Source: Rhodocyclaceae bacterium (GTDB lineage: Bacteria; Pseudomonadota; Gammaproteobacteria; Burkholderiales; Rhodocyclaceae). Taken from it: a stretch of DNA of 64,000 nucleotides. Where the stretch lies: assembly GCA_008080565.1 (NCBI GenBank), contig VIKE01000011.1:1-64000 (forward strand), read 5' to 3'. Positions 18,478-25,905 of the stretch are shown piece after piece; position 1 is the first letter of the stretch, and each line of letters begins with the position of its first letter. The notes beneath the pieces were generated by a model, which searched no databases, was not told the origin of the DNA, and saw only the letters and a list, made by a program, of their open reading frames with translations. The translations under genes were made by a program, and so were the position numbers.

Positions 18478-18510
18478 GGAATTCGACGTTTTTTCCGGTT
18501 GACCGTGGCA
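18478..18510 (+). repeat. Interspersed repeat copy 6 (upstream of the sigma-54 promoter)
   Basis: Reads GGAATTCGACG then TTTTTTCCGGTTGACCGTGG. The core is perfect and the AT arm poor. It sits between the end of the sigma-54 activator gene and the -24 box, about 25-55 bp upstream of it. Confidence 0.8.
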
Positions 18511-18558
18511 GCGCGAACGTCTGCTCCGGCTGACACGCTGTCCAGCCAGGCAGACACT

Positions 18559-19959
18559 TCAGGCCGCCTCGGCATCAACGCCCAGGCCGGCAATCTTTTC
18601 GTACAGCGCCGCCCGCGAAATACCGAGCAGCCGGGCGGCCTGAACCTTGTTCCCGGCACAGCTGCGCAAGGCGGCGAGGATCGCCTGGCGTTCGGCCTGG
18701 GCGACCACCTCGGCAATGCCGAGAACCCTGGCCACCGGCGGCACGAGCGATGCCTTGACCTGCGGCATGACCCGATCAAGATCGGCGCTTTCGAGCATGT
18801 CGCCATCGCTCATCAACAAGGCCCGTTCGAGCACATTGGCCAGTTCGCGCACATTGCCCGGCCAGTCGTGCTGGAGCAGACGATTGAGGCCGGACGTACT
18901 GATGCCGTGCAGGGGAATGCCTTGCAGGCGACAAATCTGTTCAATCAGGTAGTCGGCGAGCAGGCCCATGTCTTCGGGACGCTCGCGCAAAGGCGGCGTT
19001 TTCACGGTGATGACGTTGAGCCGATAATAAAGATCTGCGCGGAACTGGCCATCGGCGACCATTTGCTCGAGATCGCGACTGGTCGCCGCGATGATCCGCA
19101 CATCAACGGTCAGCAGCTTGTTCGAACCAACCGGCTCGAACTCCCGCTCCTGCAGGACGCGTAGCAATTTGGCCTGGAGCGCCAGCGACATGTCGCCGAT
19201 TTCGTCGAGGAACAAGGTGCCGCCATCAGCCAGCTTGAATTTGCCGTCGCGGCCGCGCTTGTCGGCGCCGGTATAGGCCCCGGCAGCGACACCGAAAAAC
19301 TCCGCTTCGAGCAGCGTTTCCGGCACGGCGGCAATGTTGACCGCAACAAACGGCCCGTTAACCCGCGGGCTGGCCGCATGAATGGCCTGGGCCAGCAGCT
19401 CCTTGCCCGTTCCCGTTTCGCCGAGAATGAGCACCGACGACGACGTTCGCGCTGCCCGTCGCGCCGCCTGCTTCAACTCGCTGCAACCGGTGCCAGCGCC
19501 GACAAAGCTCGAAAAGGTATATTTGGTCCGCCGGGCATCAGCCAGCTTGCGTTCGGCTTCGGCCAAATCCGCCCGTAGCCGCTGGTAACGCGACACCACC
19601 GGCGTCAGATGGCGCGGATCGTCGTACAGGATGAAGCCGACCGCCCCGACCACCACCCCGCCCTCATCGCGCAGCGGCAGGCGGGTGACAACGAAGGCCT
19701 CTTCGCCGAAATCCATGATGTCGAGCATGATCGGCCGGCCGGTGCTGATCACCTGACGCATCAGGCTGTTCGGGATCACTTCCTCGATCGGCCGGCCAAC
19801 CGTTGACGCCGGATTGCGGATGCCCAGACGGGCCGGATACTGATCATTCATCCAGACGACGTTGGCCTCGGCATCGACCACCACCGCCCCCTCGCACAAA
19901 TCGGCAAAATGCGAGAGCAGTGATTTCGATGCCAGCTGGCGCAGGTCGTCCGGAGTCAC
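18559..19959 (-). CDS. Sigma-54-dependent transcriptional activator (PAS, AAA+, Fis-type HTH)
   Basis: 466 residues. An N-terminal PAS domain (about 15-125, VVDAEANVVWMNDQYPARLG) senses a ligand or redox signal. The AAA+ domain carries Walker A GETGTGKE, the sigma-54 contact loop in the variant form GAYTGA, Walker B GGTLFLDEIGD and WPGNVRELANVLERA. A C-terminal Fis-like helix-turn-helix follows (NKVQAARLLGISRAALYEKI). GTG start, 2 bp after the stop of the CBS-domain gene. It is expected to drive the downstream sigma-54 promoter of the permease and CoA-transferase operon. Confidence 0.92.
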   Translation of the reverse strand: MTPDDLRQLASKSLLSHFADLCEGAVVVDAEANVVWMNDQYPARLGIRNPASTVGRPIEEVIPNSLMRQVISTGRPIMLDIMDFGEEAFVVTRLPLRDEGGVVVGAVGFILYDDPRHLTPVVSRYQRLRADLAEAERKLADARRTKYTFSSFVGAGTGCSELKQAARRAARTSSSVLILGETGTGKELLAQAIHAASPRVNGPFVAVNIAAVPETLLEAEFFGVAAGAYTGADKRGRDGKFKLADGGTLFLDEIGDMSLALQAKLLRVLQEREFEPVGSNKLLTVDVRIIAATSRDLEQMVADGQFRADLYYRLNVITVKTPPLRERPEDMGLLADYLIEQICRLQGIPLHGISTSGLNRLLQHDWPGNVRELANVLERALLMSDGDMLESADLDRVMPQVKASLVPPVARVLGIAEVVAQAERQAILAALRSCAGNKVQAARLLGISRAALYEKIAGLGVDAEAA

Positions 19960-19961
19960 GC

Positions 19962-20546
19962 CTAGTTGGCCAGGGCGGCTTCGATTTCGGCGAAAGTGCT
20001 GGCCAGCTCGAAGCCAAGCACCGGCACGCCGAGCTGGCGACCGATGTTGGTGGCCGAAAACACGCCACGGACGCGCGGCAAGCCGGTCGCCGCATCCACA
20101 TCCTCGACCAGGATGTGCTGGCGACCGAGACGTTTCAGGGCATCGAGAATATCCACGACGCGCACGTTCAGCACTTCCTTCAAGTAGAGCGTATCGACAT
20201 GGCTGATCGGCGTCATGAGCTCGGCGACCTTGAGCTCGTCACGCTTGCAACCGCGCGCCGAGGCGACCTGCATCGGCTTCTCGCTGAGAATGTCGCGGGC
20301 GGTGATCAGGCCTTCCAGGCGGTCGCCAGCCCCCGTCACCATGAGCAGACGAACGCCGCGCGCAATCATCTGCGCATTGGCCTCGACCACCGAGGCATCA
20401 GGCGCGATGACCACCACGCTGACCCGCAAAAAGTCAGTCATCGCCTCGATCGCCGGCGAGTCGGCGCCGATCACGTTGTATCCGGAAGCGCTCAAAGTAA
20501 TGTTTTTGGAAATCTTGTGCGTTTGCACCTTGGGTACCAAAGTCAT
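19962..20546 (-). CDS. CBS-domain-pair protein
   Basis: 194 residues with a tandem CBS module: ANAQMIARGVRLLMVTGAGDRLEGLITARDIL around 60-95, and a second repeat VVDILDALKRLGRQHILVEDV. CBS pairs bind adenine nucleotides (AMP, ATP, S-adenosyl ligands) and regulate partners. It is the first gene of the cluster with the sigma-54 activator, with 2-bp spacing, which suggests it may relay energy status to that regulator; this is inference. The start at 20546 is preferred over 20561 because the GGAGG ribosome site lies between the two ATGs. Confidence 0.82.
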   Translation of the reverse strand: MTLVPKVQTHKISKNITLSASGYNVIGADSPAIEAMTDFLRVSVVVIAPDASVVEANAQMIARGVRLLMVTGAGDRLEGLITARDILSEKPMQVASARGCKRDELKVAELMTPISHVDTLYLKEVLNVRVVDILDALKRLGRQHILVEDVDAATGLPRVRGVFSATNIGRQLGVPVLGFELASTFAEIEAALAN

Positions 20547-20683
20547 GTCTCGATCCTCCATCCGTTATTGTTTTGCGACCAAACCTCTGTTGAGTCAGGC
20601 CAGCCTGACACGGACAAAGTATTCGGCGATTCGCGCAGCAATACAAGCACCCCGAGGGAAAACCCTAACCCGGGAAGAAATGA

Positions 20684-20709
20684 AAAAGGCCTGACAAATC
20701 AGGCCTTTT
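20684..20709 (-). terminator. Intrinsic terminator, original terminator of tRNA-Ala
   Basis: AAAAGGCCTGA, loop CAAA, TCAGGCCTTTT: an 11-bp perfect stem with U-tracts on both strands. It lies immediately beside the left direct repeat (the duplicated tRNA 3' end), on the strand of tRNA-Ala. Before the 7-kb element inserted it would have sat about 10 nt after the tRNA CCA end. Confidence 0.85.
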
Positions 20710-20715
20710 CAGGAA

Positions 20716-20736
20716 TCGATGGTGGAGAGGATGAGG
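20716..20736. repeat. Left attachment site (direct repeat)
   Basis: 21-bp sequence identical to 27699-27719. It reproduces the 3' end of tRNA-Ala, adjacent to the tRNA's orphaned terminator, and marks the distal boundary of the element. The 253 bp from here to the first gene at 20990 hold no other clear feature. Confidence 0.88.
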
Positions 20737-20989
20737 TTCTTGGAACTCTCAACCTGACCACGTAGCGGCGCGGGTTTCGAAGCAGTCTCCCGCAAAATGT
20801 TCCCAATTCTGTACCCAGAAACATTACGCACGAGTTCGATAGTAAAACGCACTCCCGAACTGGGCAAGAGGGGGCGGGAATATCCAGCGAAAATTTGTCA
20901 CGGGTCCATCCCTTTCACTGCCCCTACGAGTTACCCCCGGTGGGGTGTCATACTAATGGCATGTCAATACGTAACCACTGAGGGATTTG

Positions 20990-21340
20990 ATGAGCCTTAT
21001 TAAGCAGCTTGCAGCAGCTCTTCCATTCATGAGAAAGAAGGAGACCGAAGAAGAACGTAATACCCGAATCGTGAAGGAGTTCATCGAGCGCACTCCGAAG
21101 GGTGAGGGGTCGGTATGGGACATCAAGCTACTGCCGCACCCCAAACCGGACATCCAAGCAGCCTTGCTTTGGCTCATGGACGCAAACCCCTCAGCGCGGC
21201 AGATGTTCGGAGCGTTCTATCTGGGCACTGCGTCATATCAGAAGGGCTTCAAACAGAAGGAGACCATCGAACTCCTTGACGCAGCTATCGCCGAGAGGGA
21301 AGCCCTCAAAACAACGCTGAGGCAGCGGGGGTTCGCGTAG
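20990..21340 (+). CDS. Hypothetical protein of the integrative element
   Basis: 116 residues, starting MSLIKQLAAALPFMRKKETE. The ATG follows GAGGG at 5-nt spacing. A charged helical N-terminus leads into a mixed region (SVWDIKLLPHPKPDIQAALLWLMDANPSARQ) and an amphipathic C-terminal helix. There is no signal peptide or clear membrane helix. I do not recognise a family. It is the outermost gene at the left end of the element, directly upstream of the serine recombinase, which has its own promoter-like gap with repeated GTCACAAA motifs. Confidence 0.6.
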   Translation: MSLIKQLAAALPFMRKKETEEERNTRIVKEFIERTPKGEGSVWDIKLLPHPKPDIQAALLWLMDANPSARQMFGAFYLGTASYQKGFKQKETIELLDAAIAEREALKTTLRQRGFA

Positions 21341-21349
21341 GCGTCCGGT

Positions 21350-21449
21350 GCCACAAAACGACCAATTATTGACACCTGCCGGGAGGCTGTCACAAATATA
21401 GCCTTGCTACTTAATGGCACATCATGTTAGCCTGACACCGTTTTGTGAC
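21350..21449. promoter_or_regulatory. Inverted and direct repeats upstream of the serine recombinase (possible res-like or operator site)
   Basis: GCCACAAAACG at 21350-21360 and CGTTTTGTGAC at 21439-21449 are 10/11 inverted repeats. A third related motif, GTCACAAAT, lies between them around 21389-21397. The array immediately precedes the serine recombinase gene, where resolvase systems keep their recombination and operator sites. Site identity is inferred. Confidence 0.4.
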
Positions 21450-21463
21450 GAACGAGGTTAGCC

Positions 21464-22081
21464 ATGAGCCGTGTCTTTGCCTATGCCCGCGTATCAACCG
21501 TGGAGCAACTTACCGAGAACCAGCGCGAGCAGATAGCGCAGGCTGGATACCAGATTGAAGAACGCCGTTACGTCGAAGAGAAGGTGAGCGGCAGTGTGCC
21601 AGCCCTCCAGCGCCCCGGCTTTGCCCGCCTGCTTGATCGTATCGAGGCCGGGGATACCGTAGTCGTCACCAAGTTGGACCGTCTGGGGCGGGACAGCATT
21701 GACGTTCAGCAGACAGTGAAGCTCTTTCAGGACCGAGGGGTACGCCTAGTGGTCCTCCAACTGGGCAACCTTGATCTAACCAGCAGCGCCGGGGAACTCA
21801 TGGTCAAGATGCTGGCAGCCGTGGCCGACTTTGAGCGGGACTTGATCATCGAGAGAACGCAGGCTGGGCTGGCCCGTGCCAAGTCTGAAGGTAAGCGACT
21901 GGGACGCCCTACCAAGACCACCGAGAAGGAGCGCAGGGAGATTGCCGAGGCGCTGAATAAGGGCGCGACTGTGAGCGAGGTTGCGCGGTCCTACGGTATC
22001 AGCCGGGCGCTAGTACATAACATCCGGGATGCCCTTGCCGACTGGGAGATGAGCCAGCAGGAGGCCACGCCATCGGCGTAG
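21464..22081 (+). CDS. Serine recombinase (small resolvase/invertase type)
   Basis: 205 residues. The catalytic domain (1-140) has AYARVSTVEQ with nucleophile Ser11, the arginine motif KLDRLGRDSIDV, and the E-helix region MLAAVADFERDLIIERTQAGL. A C-terminal helix-turn-helix follows (GATVSEVARSYGISRALVHNI). The length equals Tn3-type resolvases and Hin/Pin invertases. It could resolve multimers of the circular form or invert a segment. No transposase accompanies it, so it is not part of an intact Tn3-type unit. GAGG precedes the ATG at 6 nt. Element mobility itself is better assigned to the tyrosine integrase at the other end. Confidence 0.92.
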   Translation: MSRVFAYARVSTVEQLTENQREQIAQAGYQIEERRYVEEKVSGSVPALQRPGFARLLDRIEAGDTVVVTKLDRLGRDSIDVQQTVKLFQDRGVRLVVLQLGNLDLTSSAGELMVKMLAAVADFERDLIIERTQAGLARAKSEGKRLGRPTKTTEKERREIAEALNKGATVSEVARSYGISRALVHNIRDALADWEMSQQEATPSA

Positions 22082-22089
22082 CGCCCCGG

Positions 22090-22611
22090 TTAGAATTTAA
22101 CGATCAAGGATTTATGCTCCGGCTGCCTGAGGGTGAGCGTGTCGCCAGTCACAAAGGCCCACCCTTCACGCTCCCCAAGCTCCCTCTTTCGGCCTGAATC
22201 AAGGGTTATGTCAAAGCTCCGACTCTGACCTGAAGAGGCCCTGCTGACCTCCACCACAACCGCTATTGACTGTGCGGAGGTGTTGGTAAGCATTGCAACA
22301 TGCCCGTTGCTCATCAGCGCCTTACGAAACCCAACGGACACCGGGACTTCCCGTTGATTGGCCTGTTGGAGTTTATCGTTGGCTTCATCTGCTAGTTGTT
22401 TTATCTGGTTATTCGCCTCCTCAGCAATCTGCTTAGCCTTACTGTTTGCAGCGGCAATCTTTACATTGGCATCGGCCACCAATTCGCTGTATTGCTGCTT
22501 CATATTTGCAAGTTCAGCATCTTTCTGCGCCAGCTTTGCCTGCGAGTCTTGCCACACCCACCCGAGCAACGCCAAGCAGACAACTGAAACAACCCAAGGA
22601 ACGAACTTCAT
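22090..22611 (-). CDS. Membrane-anchored coiled-coil protein, unknown
   Basis: 173 residues. An N-terminal membrane helix (VPWVVSVVCLALLGWVW) is followed by a long coiled coil of Ala/Lys/Glu/Gln heptads (about 22-90) and a beta-rich C-terminal domain containing VSVGFRKALMSNGHVAMLTN. The start at ATG 22611 has GGAG at 6-nt spacing. The expected topology is the C-terminal domain in the periplasm. No family recognised. It ends 9 bp from the convergent serine recombinase and shares its strand with the membrane protein gene upstream (22678-23187), so the two may act together. Confidence 0.65.
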   Translation of the reverse strand: MKFVPWVVSVVCLALLGWVWQDSQAKLAQKDAELANMKQQYSELVADANVKIAAANSKAKQIAEEANNQIKQLADEANDKLQQANQREVPVSVGFRKALMSNGHVAMLTNTSAQSIAVVVEVSRASSGQSRSFDITLDSGRKRELGEREGWAFVTGDTLTLRQPEHKSLIVKF

Positions 22612-22677
22612 AGGACTCCAATTTTTCTCGATTAGTGGAAGCAAGACTCCGGGCACCTACAGGGTCAAGGAGTTGGT

Positions 22678-23187
22678 CTAAGGGATCAACAAGGGAGGGA
22701 GGTAGCGGTGTCGCCACTTGGATTCCCCCGTTGGAGTTGCCCCGAGGGCGTCGCAAGCTCTGAGGTAACAACGCTCCAAAAGGCATTGATTGGCTGCCGG
22801 TTCTCCTGCCTCTATTTCGTTGGCGCGGGCACACCATACGCTCAACTGCTCTTCAGTAAAGCCCCGTTCTCCTGCTGCTTCTAGGTCTCGCTCAAGAAGC
22901 GCCCACTCAGAGCTACGTCGCGCCCCGTCCCTGGCCTTTGCGCCAAACCCGAATACCAAAGAGCAAATGCTGCCCGCAGCTACAACAGCCGCACAGTACC
23001 TAATTATTTCCGGGTTGGTCAGATTAGCGAATGCTACCGAGCTGGCAATGATTGAGGCGGCCTTTATGGCTCCTTCTCGGAATTCAAAAATACGCTGTCG
23101 CTCCTGTTGGTAGAAGCGATTGGTCAGCGCGCGCAGCTTTATCTCGTGCCTTCGTTTCCAGAGGTAATCATGCTCTTCTTGGGGCAT
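22678..23187 (-). CDS. Two-helix membrane protein, unknown (SLATT-like architecture)
   Basis: 169 residues. The basic and acidic N-terminus (PQEEHDYLWKRRHEIKLRAL) precedes two adjacent membrane helices (AASIIASSVAFANLT and CAAVVAAGSICSLVFGFG), then a soluble helical C-terminal part with the motif WALLERDLEAAGERGFTEEQ. Two-helix proteins with a cytoplasmic helical extension resemble SLATT-type proteins often linked with defence and nucleotide-signalling operons; that resemblance is architectural only. The start at ATG 23187 overlaps the upstream small ORF's end region (stop at 23190), suggesting translational coupling. Confidence 0.6.
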   Translation of the reverse strand: MPQEEHDYLWKRRHEIKLRALTNRFYQQERQRIFEFREGAIKAASIIASSVAFANLTNPEIIRYCAAVVAAGSICSLVFGFGAKARDGARRSSEWALLERDLEAAGERGFTEEQLSVWCARANEIEAGEPAANQCLLERCYLRACDALGATPTGESKWRHRYLPPLLIP

Positions 23188-23189
23188 CG

Positions 23190-23315
23190 TTACTTCTTGA
23201 TCGGAGGCGCAGGTGGCGGACTTGAAGGGCGGGGAACGTGAGACTTTACCGAAGCAGTACCTTGGGTATTGGTGTGCTGAACAGGTTTGCTGGTGGTTTG
23301 TCCGGTTTGCTTCAT
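23190..23315 (-). CDS. Small proline-rich protein, unknown
   Basis: 41 residues: MKQTGQTTSKPVQHTNTQGT and then a basic Ser/Pro-rich tail ending PPAPPIKK. AGGAG lies about 10 nt before the ATG. It ends 2 bp before the ATG of the two-helix membrane protein, an arrangement typical of coupled pairs. It is low-complexity and probably disordered. No family recognised. Confidence 0.45.
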   Translation of the reverse strand: MKQTGQTTSKPVQHTNTQGTASVKSHVPRPSSPPPAPPIKK

Positions 23316-23582
23316 TGTTGGCGCGCTCCTGTAGATATAGGTGAGTGCATATGATGCTATAGGCATTGGTCGGTACGCAACTACCGCTAACACCCACTCC
23401 TCTACTGCGAAGACGCGTTAAGCGGAACCGCCACCCGAGGCTGCTCCAGAGAACAATCCACAATCTGATTGTAGATAACTCATTGTATTTATTCGTCTAT
23501 AGCACAACCGAATGGCTGTTCACAACCCCCTGTCATGTGGCAGAGTGGCGTCTTTCTTAACCAACCATCGAAAGAACGCACC

Positions 23583-23834
23583 ATGGCACTCGAATTCAAC
23601 ATCTCCGCCCCCTTCCGTTTCTCCATGCTGGCATCCGCAGGCCACCTGTCGATGTTCTGGGGGTGGGCTGAGCGTGGCTTCGTCCTTGAGTCGGGAGCAG
23701 GCGCAAACCCCAGCGGCAAGATTATCGAGGTATGGCGGAACGCCTACTGCGGGAGCCTGAACGTGTCGGCCTTCGGTCTGCATCTGGTCATCGCGGGCAG
23801 CAAGAGGGCTACACCAGCAAGCGCAACAGCCTGA
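23583..23834 (+). CDS. Small hypothetical protein of the integrative element
   Basis: 83 residues, starting MALEFNISAPFRFSMLASAG. The protein is compact and rich in aromatics (FWGWAERGFVLESG, IIEVWRNAYCGSLNVSAFGL), suggesting a small folded beta protein. An in-frame earlier start at 23535 is possible, but the ATG at 23583 has a purine-rich GAAAGAA ribosome site. No family recognised. It is divergent from the small proline-rich gene at 23315, with about 270 bp between containing AT-rich promoter-like DNA. Confidence 0.5.
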   Translation: MALEFNISAPFRFSMLASAGHLSMFWGWAERGFVLESGAGANPSGKIIEVWRNAYCGSLNVSAFGLHLVIAGSKRATPASATA

Positions 23835-24193
23835 AAACGCCCCCGCTGAAACGCGAACGAGGACTGCTATTTGTGGTCCTTTTCTTTTCCGCACAGGACG
23901 CCTTCTAAACACCCTCCAGAACGCACAGAAACGCCACGTACAGGGCTTTCGATGACCTCAGAAGGGGTGCGTGCCAATCAGCATAAAACATTCACAAACG
24001 CGCCGCATTGAATATTTCCGCGCAGATCAGCCAAGACCCTTGTGCTACAAGGCTTTCGCCATAATCGAATGGGTAAATCCCACCTATAGCATACAAAACG
24101 CGCGAGAGCGGCGGTAGATATGTGTTTTTGTGGTTGATTTTCTGCTCAGGCAGGAATTCACGCCATTTATATCAATCTTGTAGAAGGAAGAAG
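23835..24193. other. AT-richer gene-free stretch inside the element
   Basis: About 360 bp without a convincing ORF, more AT-rich than the flanks, especially 23980-24190. It is likely the promoter and leader region of the rnhA operon. I see no hairpin strong enough to call, nor iteron-like repeats. Confidence 0.5.
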
Positions 24194-24226
24194 ATGAAGC
24201 ACAAAGACTCACGAGGCACCCGATGA
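24194..24226 (+). CDS. 10-residue leader peptide coupled to rnhA
   Basis: [10 protein letters not shown], with a strong ribosome site (GAAGGAAGA just before ATG). Its TGA overlaps the rnhA ATG (sequence ATGA at 24223-24226). The leader's ribosome site is much better than anything in front of rnhA itself, so rnhA is probably translated by re-initiation from this mini-ORF. Confidence 0.5.
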   Translation: MKHKDSRGTR

Positions 24227-24675
24227 GTGCCACCACAGACAACCCGGTAGTCATTTACACGGATGGCGCATGCAAAGGTAATCCCGGCCCCGGTGGCTGG
24301 GGCGTGGTCATCTCCCGCAATGGGCGCAGCAAGGAGCTATGCGGCGGCACGTTCTGGACGACGAACAACCAGATGGAACTGACCGCTGCCATCGAGGGGC
24401 TTGAGGCCTTGAAGAAGCCCCTGCCGGTGCGCCTGATTACTGATTCACAGTATGTCGTTGATGGGATGACCAAGTACCTGAACGACTGGAAGGCCCGTGG
24501 CTGGCGGAAGTCAGACAAGAAGCCAGTACTCAACGCCGAGCTATGGCAACGCCTTGATGAACTGGCAGCCGTGCATCAGGTGGAATGGGTCTGGGTGCGC
24601 GGTCACACTGGCGAGGCTGGCAATGAACGGGCAGACCAGTTAGCCAACGAAGGCATCAGCAAGGCCAACTTGTAG
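24223..24675 (+). CDS. rnhA: Ribonuclease HI
   Basis: 150 residues, full family length. Active-site residues Asp14 ([16 protein letters not shown]), Glu52 ([17 protein letters not shown]), Asp74 ([12 protein letters not shown]) and Asp138 ([15 protein letters not shown]) are all present, and the basic handle region ([14 protein letters not shown]) is intact. The enzyme degrades RNA in RNA-DNA hybrids. The chromosome surely has its own copy elsewhere, so a mobile-element copy suggests a role in the element's replication (primer removal) or in clearing R-loops; that is inference. It is preceded by the coupled leader peptide and followed, 36 bp later, by a small gene and the ParB-like gene on the same strand. 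Confidence 0.95.
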   Translation: MSATTDNPVVIYTDGACKGNPGPGGWGVVISRNGRSKELCGGTFWTTNNQMELTAAIEGLEALKKPLPVRLITDSQYVVDGMTKYLNDWKARGWRKSDKKPVLNAELWQRLDELAAVHQVEWVWVRGHTGEAGNERADQLANEGISKANL

Positions 24676-24711
24676 CAGCCCCGATAGACAACCATTTACG
24701 AAAGCAGATCA

Positions 24712-24939
24712 ATGATTCACCCCAACAACAGCGAGCAGTTAGTATTTCGGCAAGTCGCTTTCCCGGTGTCCGCCTTCGATTACCTGAAGGAACTTCAGCG
24801 GGACATCGAACGGCAAACCGGCCAGCGCCTGAACAATAACCAAGTCTTGGCCCGCATCTTGGCCGAACATCGTCAATCAAATGTAGAGAGTGTAGAACGC
24901 AATGCAAACCAATCGGGCAAAAGCCTTCAAGGCAATTGA
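24712..24939 (+). CDS. Small hypothetical protein upstream of the ParB-like gene
   Basis: 75 residues, starting MIHPNNSEQLVFRQVAFPVS, with a helical middle (AFDYLKELQRDIERQTGQ) and NNNQVLARILAEH, reminiscent of small ribbon-helix-helix-like accessory proteins, although I cannot assign it. Its last 38 bp overlap the start of the ParB-like gene in another frame, so the two are translationally coupled and probably act together. Confidence 0.55.
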   Translation: MIHPNNSEQLVFRQVAFPVSAFDYLKELQRDIERQTGQRLNNNQVLARILAEHRQSNVESVERNANQSGKSLQGN

Positions 24940-25771
24940 GAAGAGGATTCGGCGGGGGAGTAGCCCTTACCCTGCCGCACCGGTGGAGCTTCTGCTGCGC
25001 GAGGTCACAACCTTCGAGCCTCTATTCCAGACACGAAGTCCCAGCGAGGATGAGTCCGAAACACACATCAGGAAACTGCACCGCGCAATCAAGTGCAGGC
25101 GAGGCAAGCCATTGGACCCGGTGCAGGTCTTCTGGGTTGGTGATGCGTGGGTGTGCATTGATGGCCACCACAGACTCAAGGCCTATAAGCGGGCAGTCGG
25201 CGCAGGCCACTGGCAGGAGTCCCAGCCGGTCCCGGTAACGGTCTTTGAGGGCACCTTACTAGACGCCAGCGCGGCAGGTGGCGCGGAGAATGGGAAGGAC
25301 CGACTCCCGATGCGGGACAGAGAGCGGGAAGACCATGCGTGGTCCTTCGTCATTCTGGACGCCGAACAGAAGGTTTCGAAGAAGGAGACCGCCGAGAAGA
25401 CGGGGGTAGGGACAGCAACTATCGGGAACATGCGCCGCGTTCTAGCGTTCTTCAGGGAGCAGAAGCCTATGCACGACCCGGCCGACTTCTCGTGGCGACA
25501 GGCGCAGCATCTTGAGCGGTTCGGTGAAGAGCGCGAGACTGGAAACGCTGAGGAGCGGAGGCGGCAGGATGTGGAGAGGTACGCACGACTGTTGAAGAGC
25601 TCCTTCAAAGACGCTTTCACGCGGGACGCCTCCCTGTTGGTAGCTGTAGTACGTGAGGCGTACTCCGAAGAGTACCTGCCGATCCTTTCACGAGCCTTGG
25701 CAGCAACCCTGCCCGAGAACGAGGAGGAAGCCAGCAGAGAACCTGCGGAAGCCCTGACAGGGGACTTCTAA
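24902..25771 (+). CDS. ParB/Srx-superfamily domain protein with helix-turn-helix
   Basis: 289 residues. An N-terminal ParB-like domain has the diagnostic signature WVCIDGHHRLKAYKRA preceded by PLDPVQVFWVGD. A helix-turn-helix-like region follows (VSKKETAEKTGVGTATIGNM), then a charged helical C-terminus (EERETGNAEERRRQDVERYA). This is the architecture of ParB-type CTP-binding partition proteins or of plasmid and phage regulators with nuclease-like ParB domains. No ParA is adjacent, so classical partition is not supported; transcriptional regulation or element maintenance is more likely. The start overlaps the preceding small gene. Confidence 0.75.
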   Translation: MQTNRAKAFKAIEKRIRRGSSPYPAAPVELLLREVTTFEPLFQTRSPSEDESETHIRKLHRAIKCRRGKPLDPVQVFWVGDAWVCIDGHHRLKAYKRAVGAGHWQESQPVPVTVFEGTLLDASAAGGAENGKDRLPMRDREREDHAWSFVILDAEQKVSKKETAEKTGVGTATIGNMRRVLAFFREQKPMHDPADFSWRQAQHLERFGEERETGNAEERRRQDVERYARLLKSSFKDAFTRDASLLVAVVREAYSEEYLPILSRALAATLPENEEEASREPAEALTGDF

Positions 25772-25905
25772 CAGAGCGGCAGAAGGTAATCCAAGGGTGT
25801 CCAAAGCGGGCATCCTTGGGCATCTTCTGTACATCAGTTAGACCCCCTCGCCTGTACATCATGTACAGCCAGAATGCCTCAACGTCTGTCCGTCATCCCC
25901 TGTTT

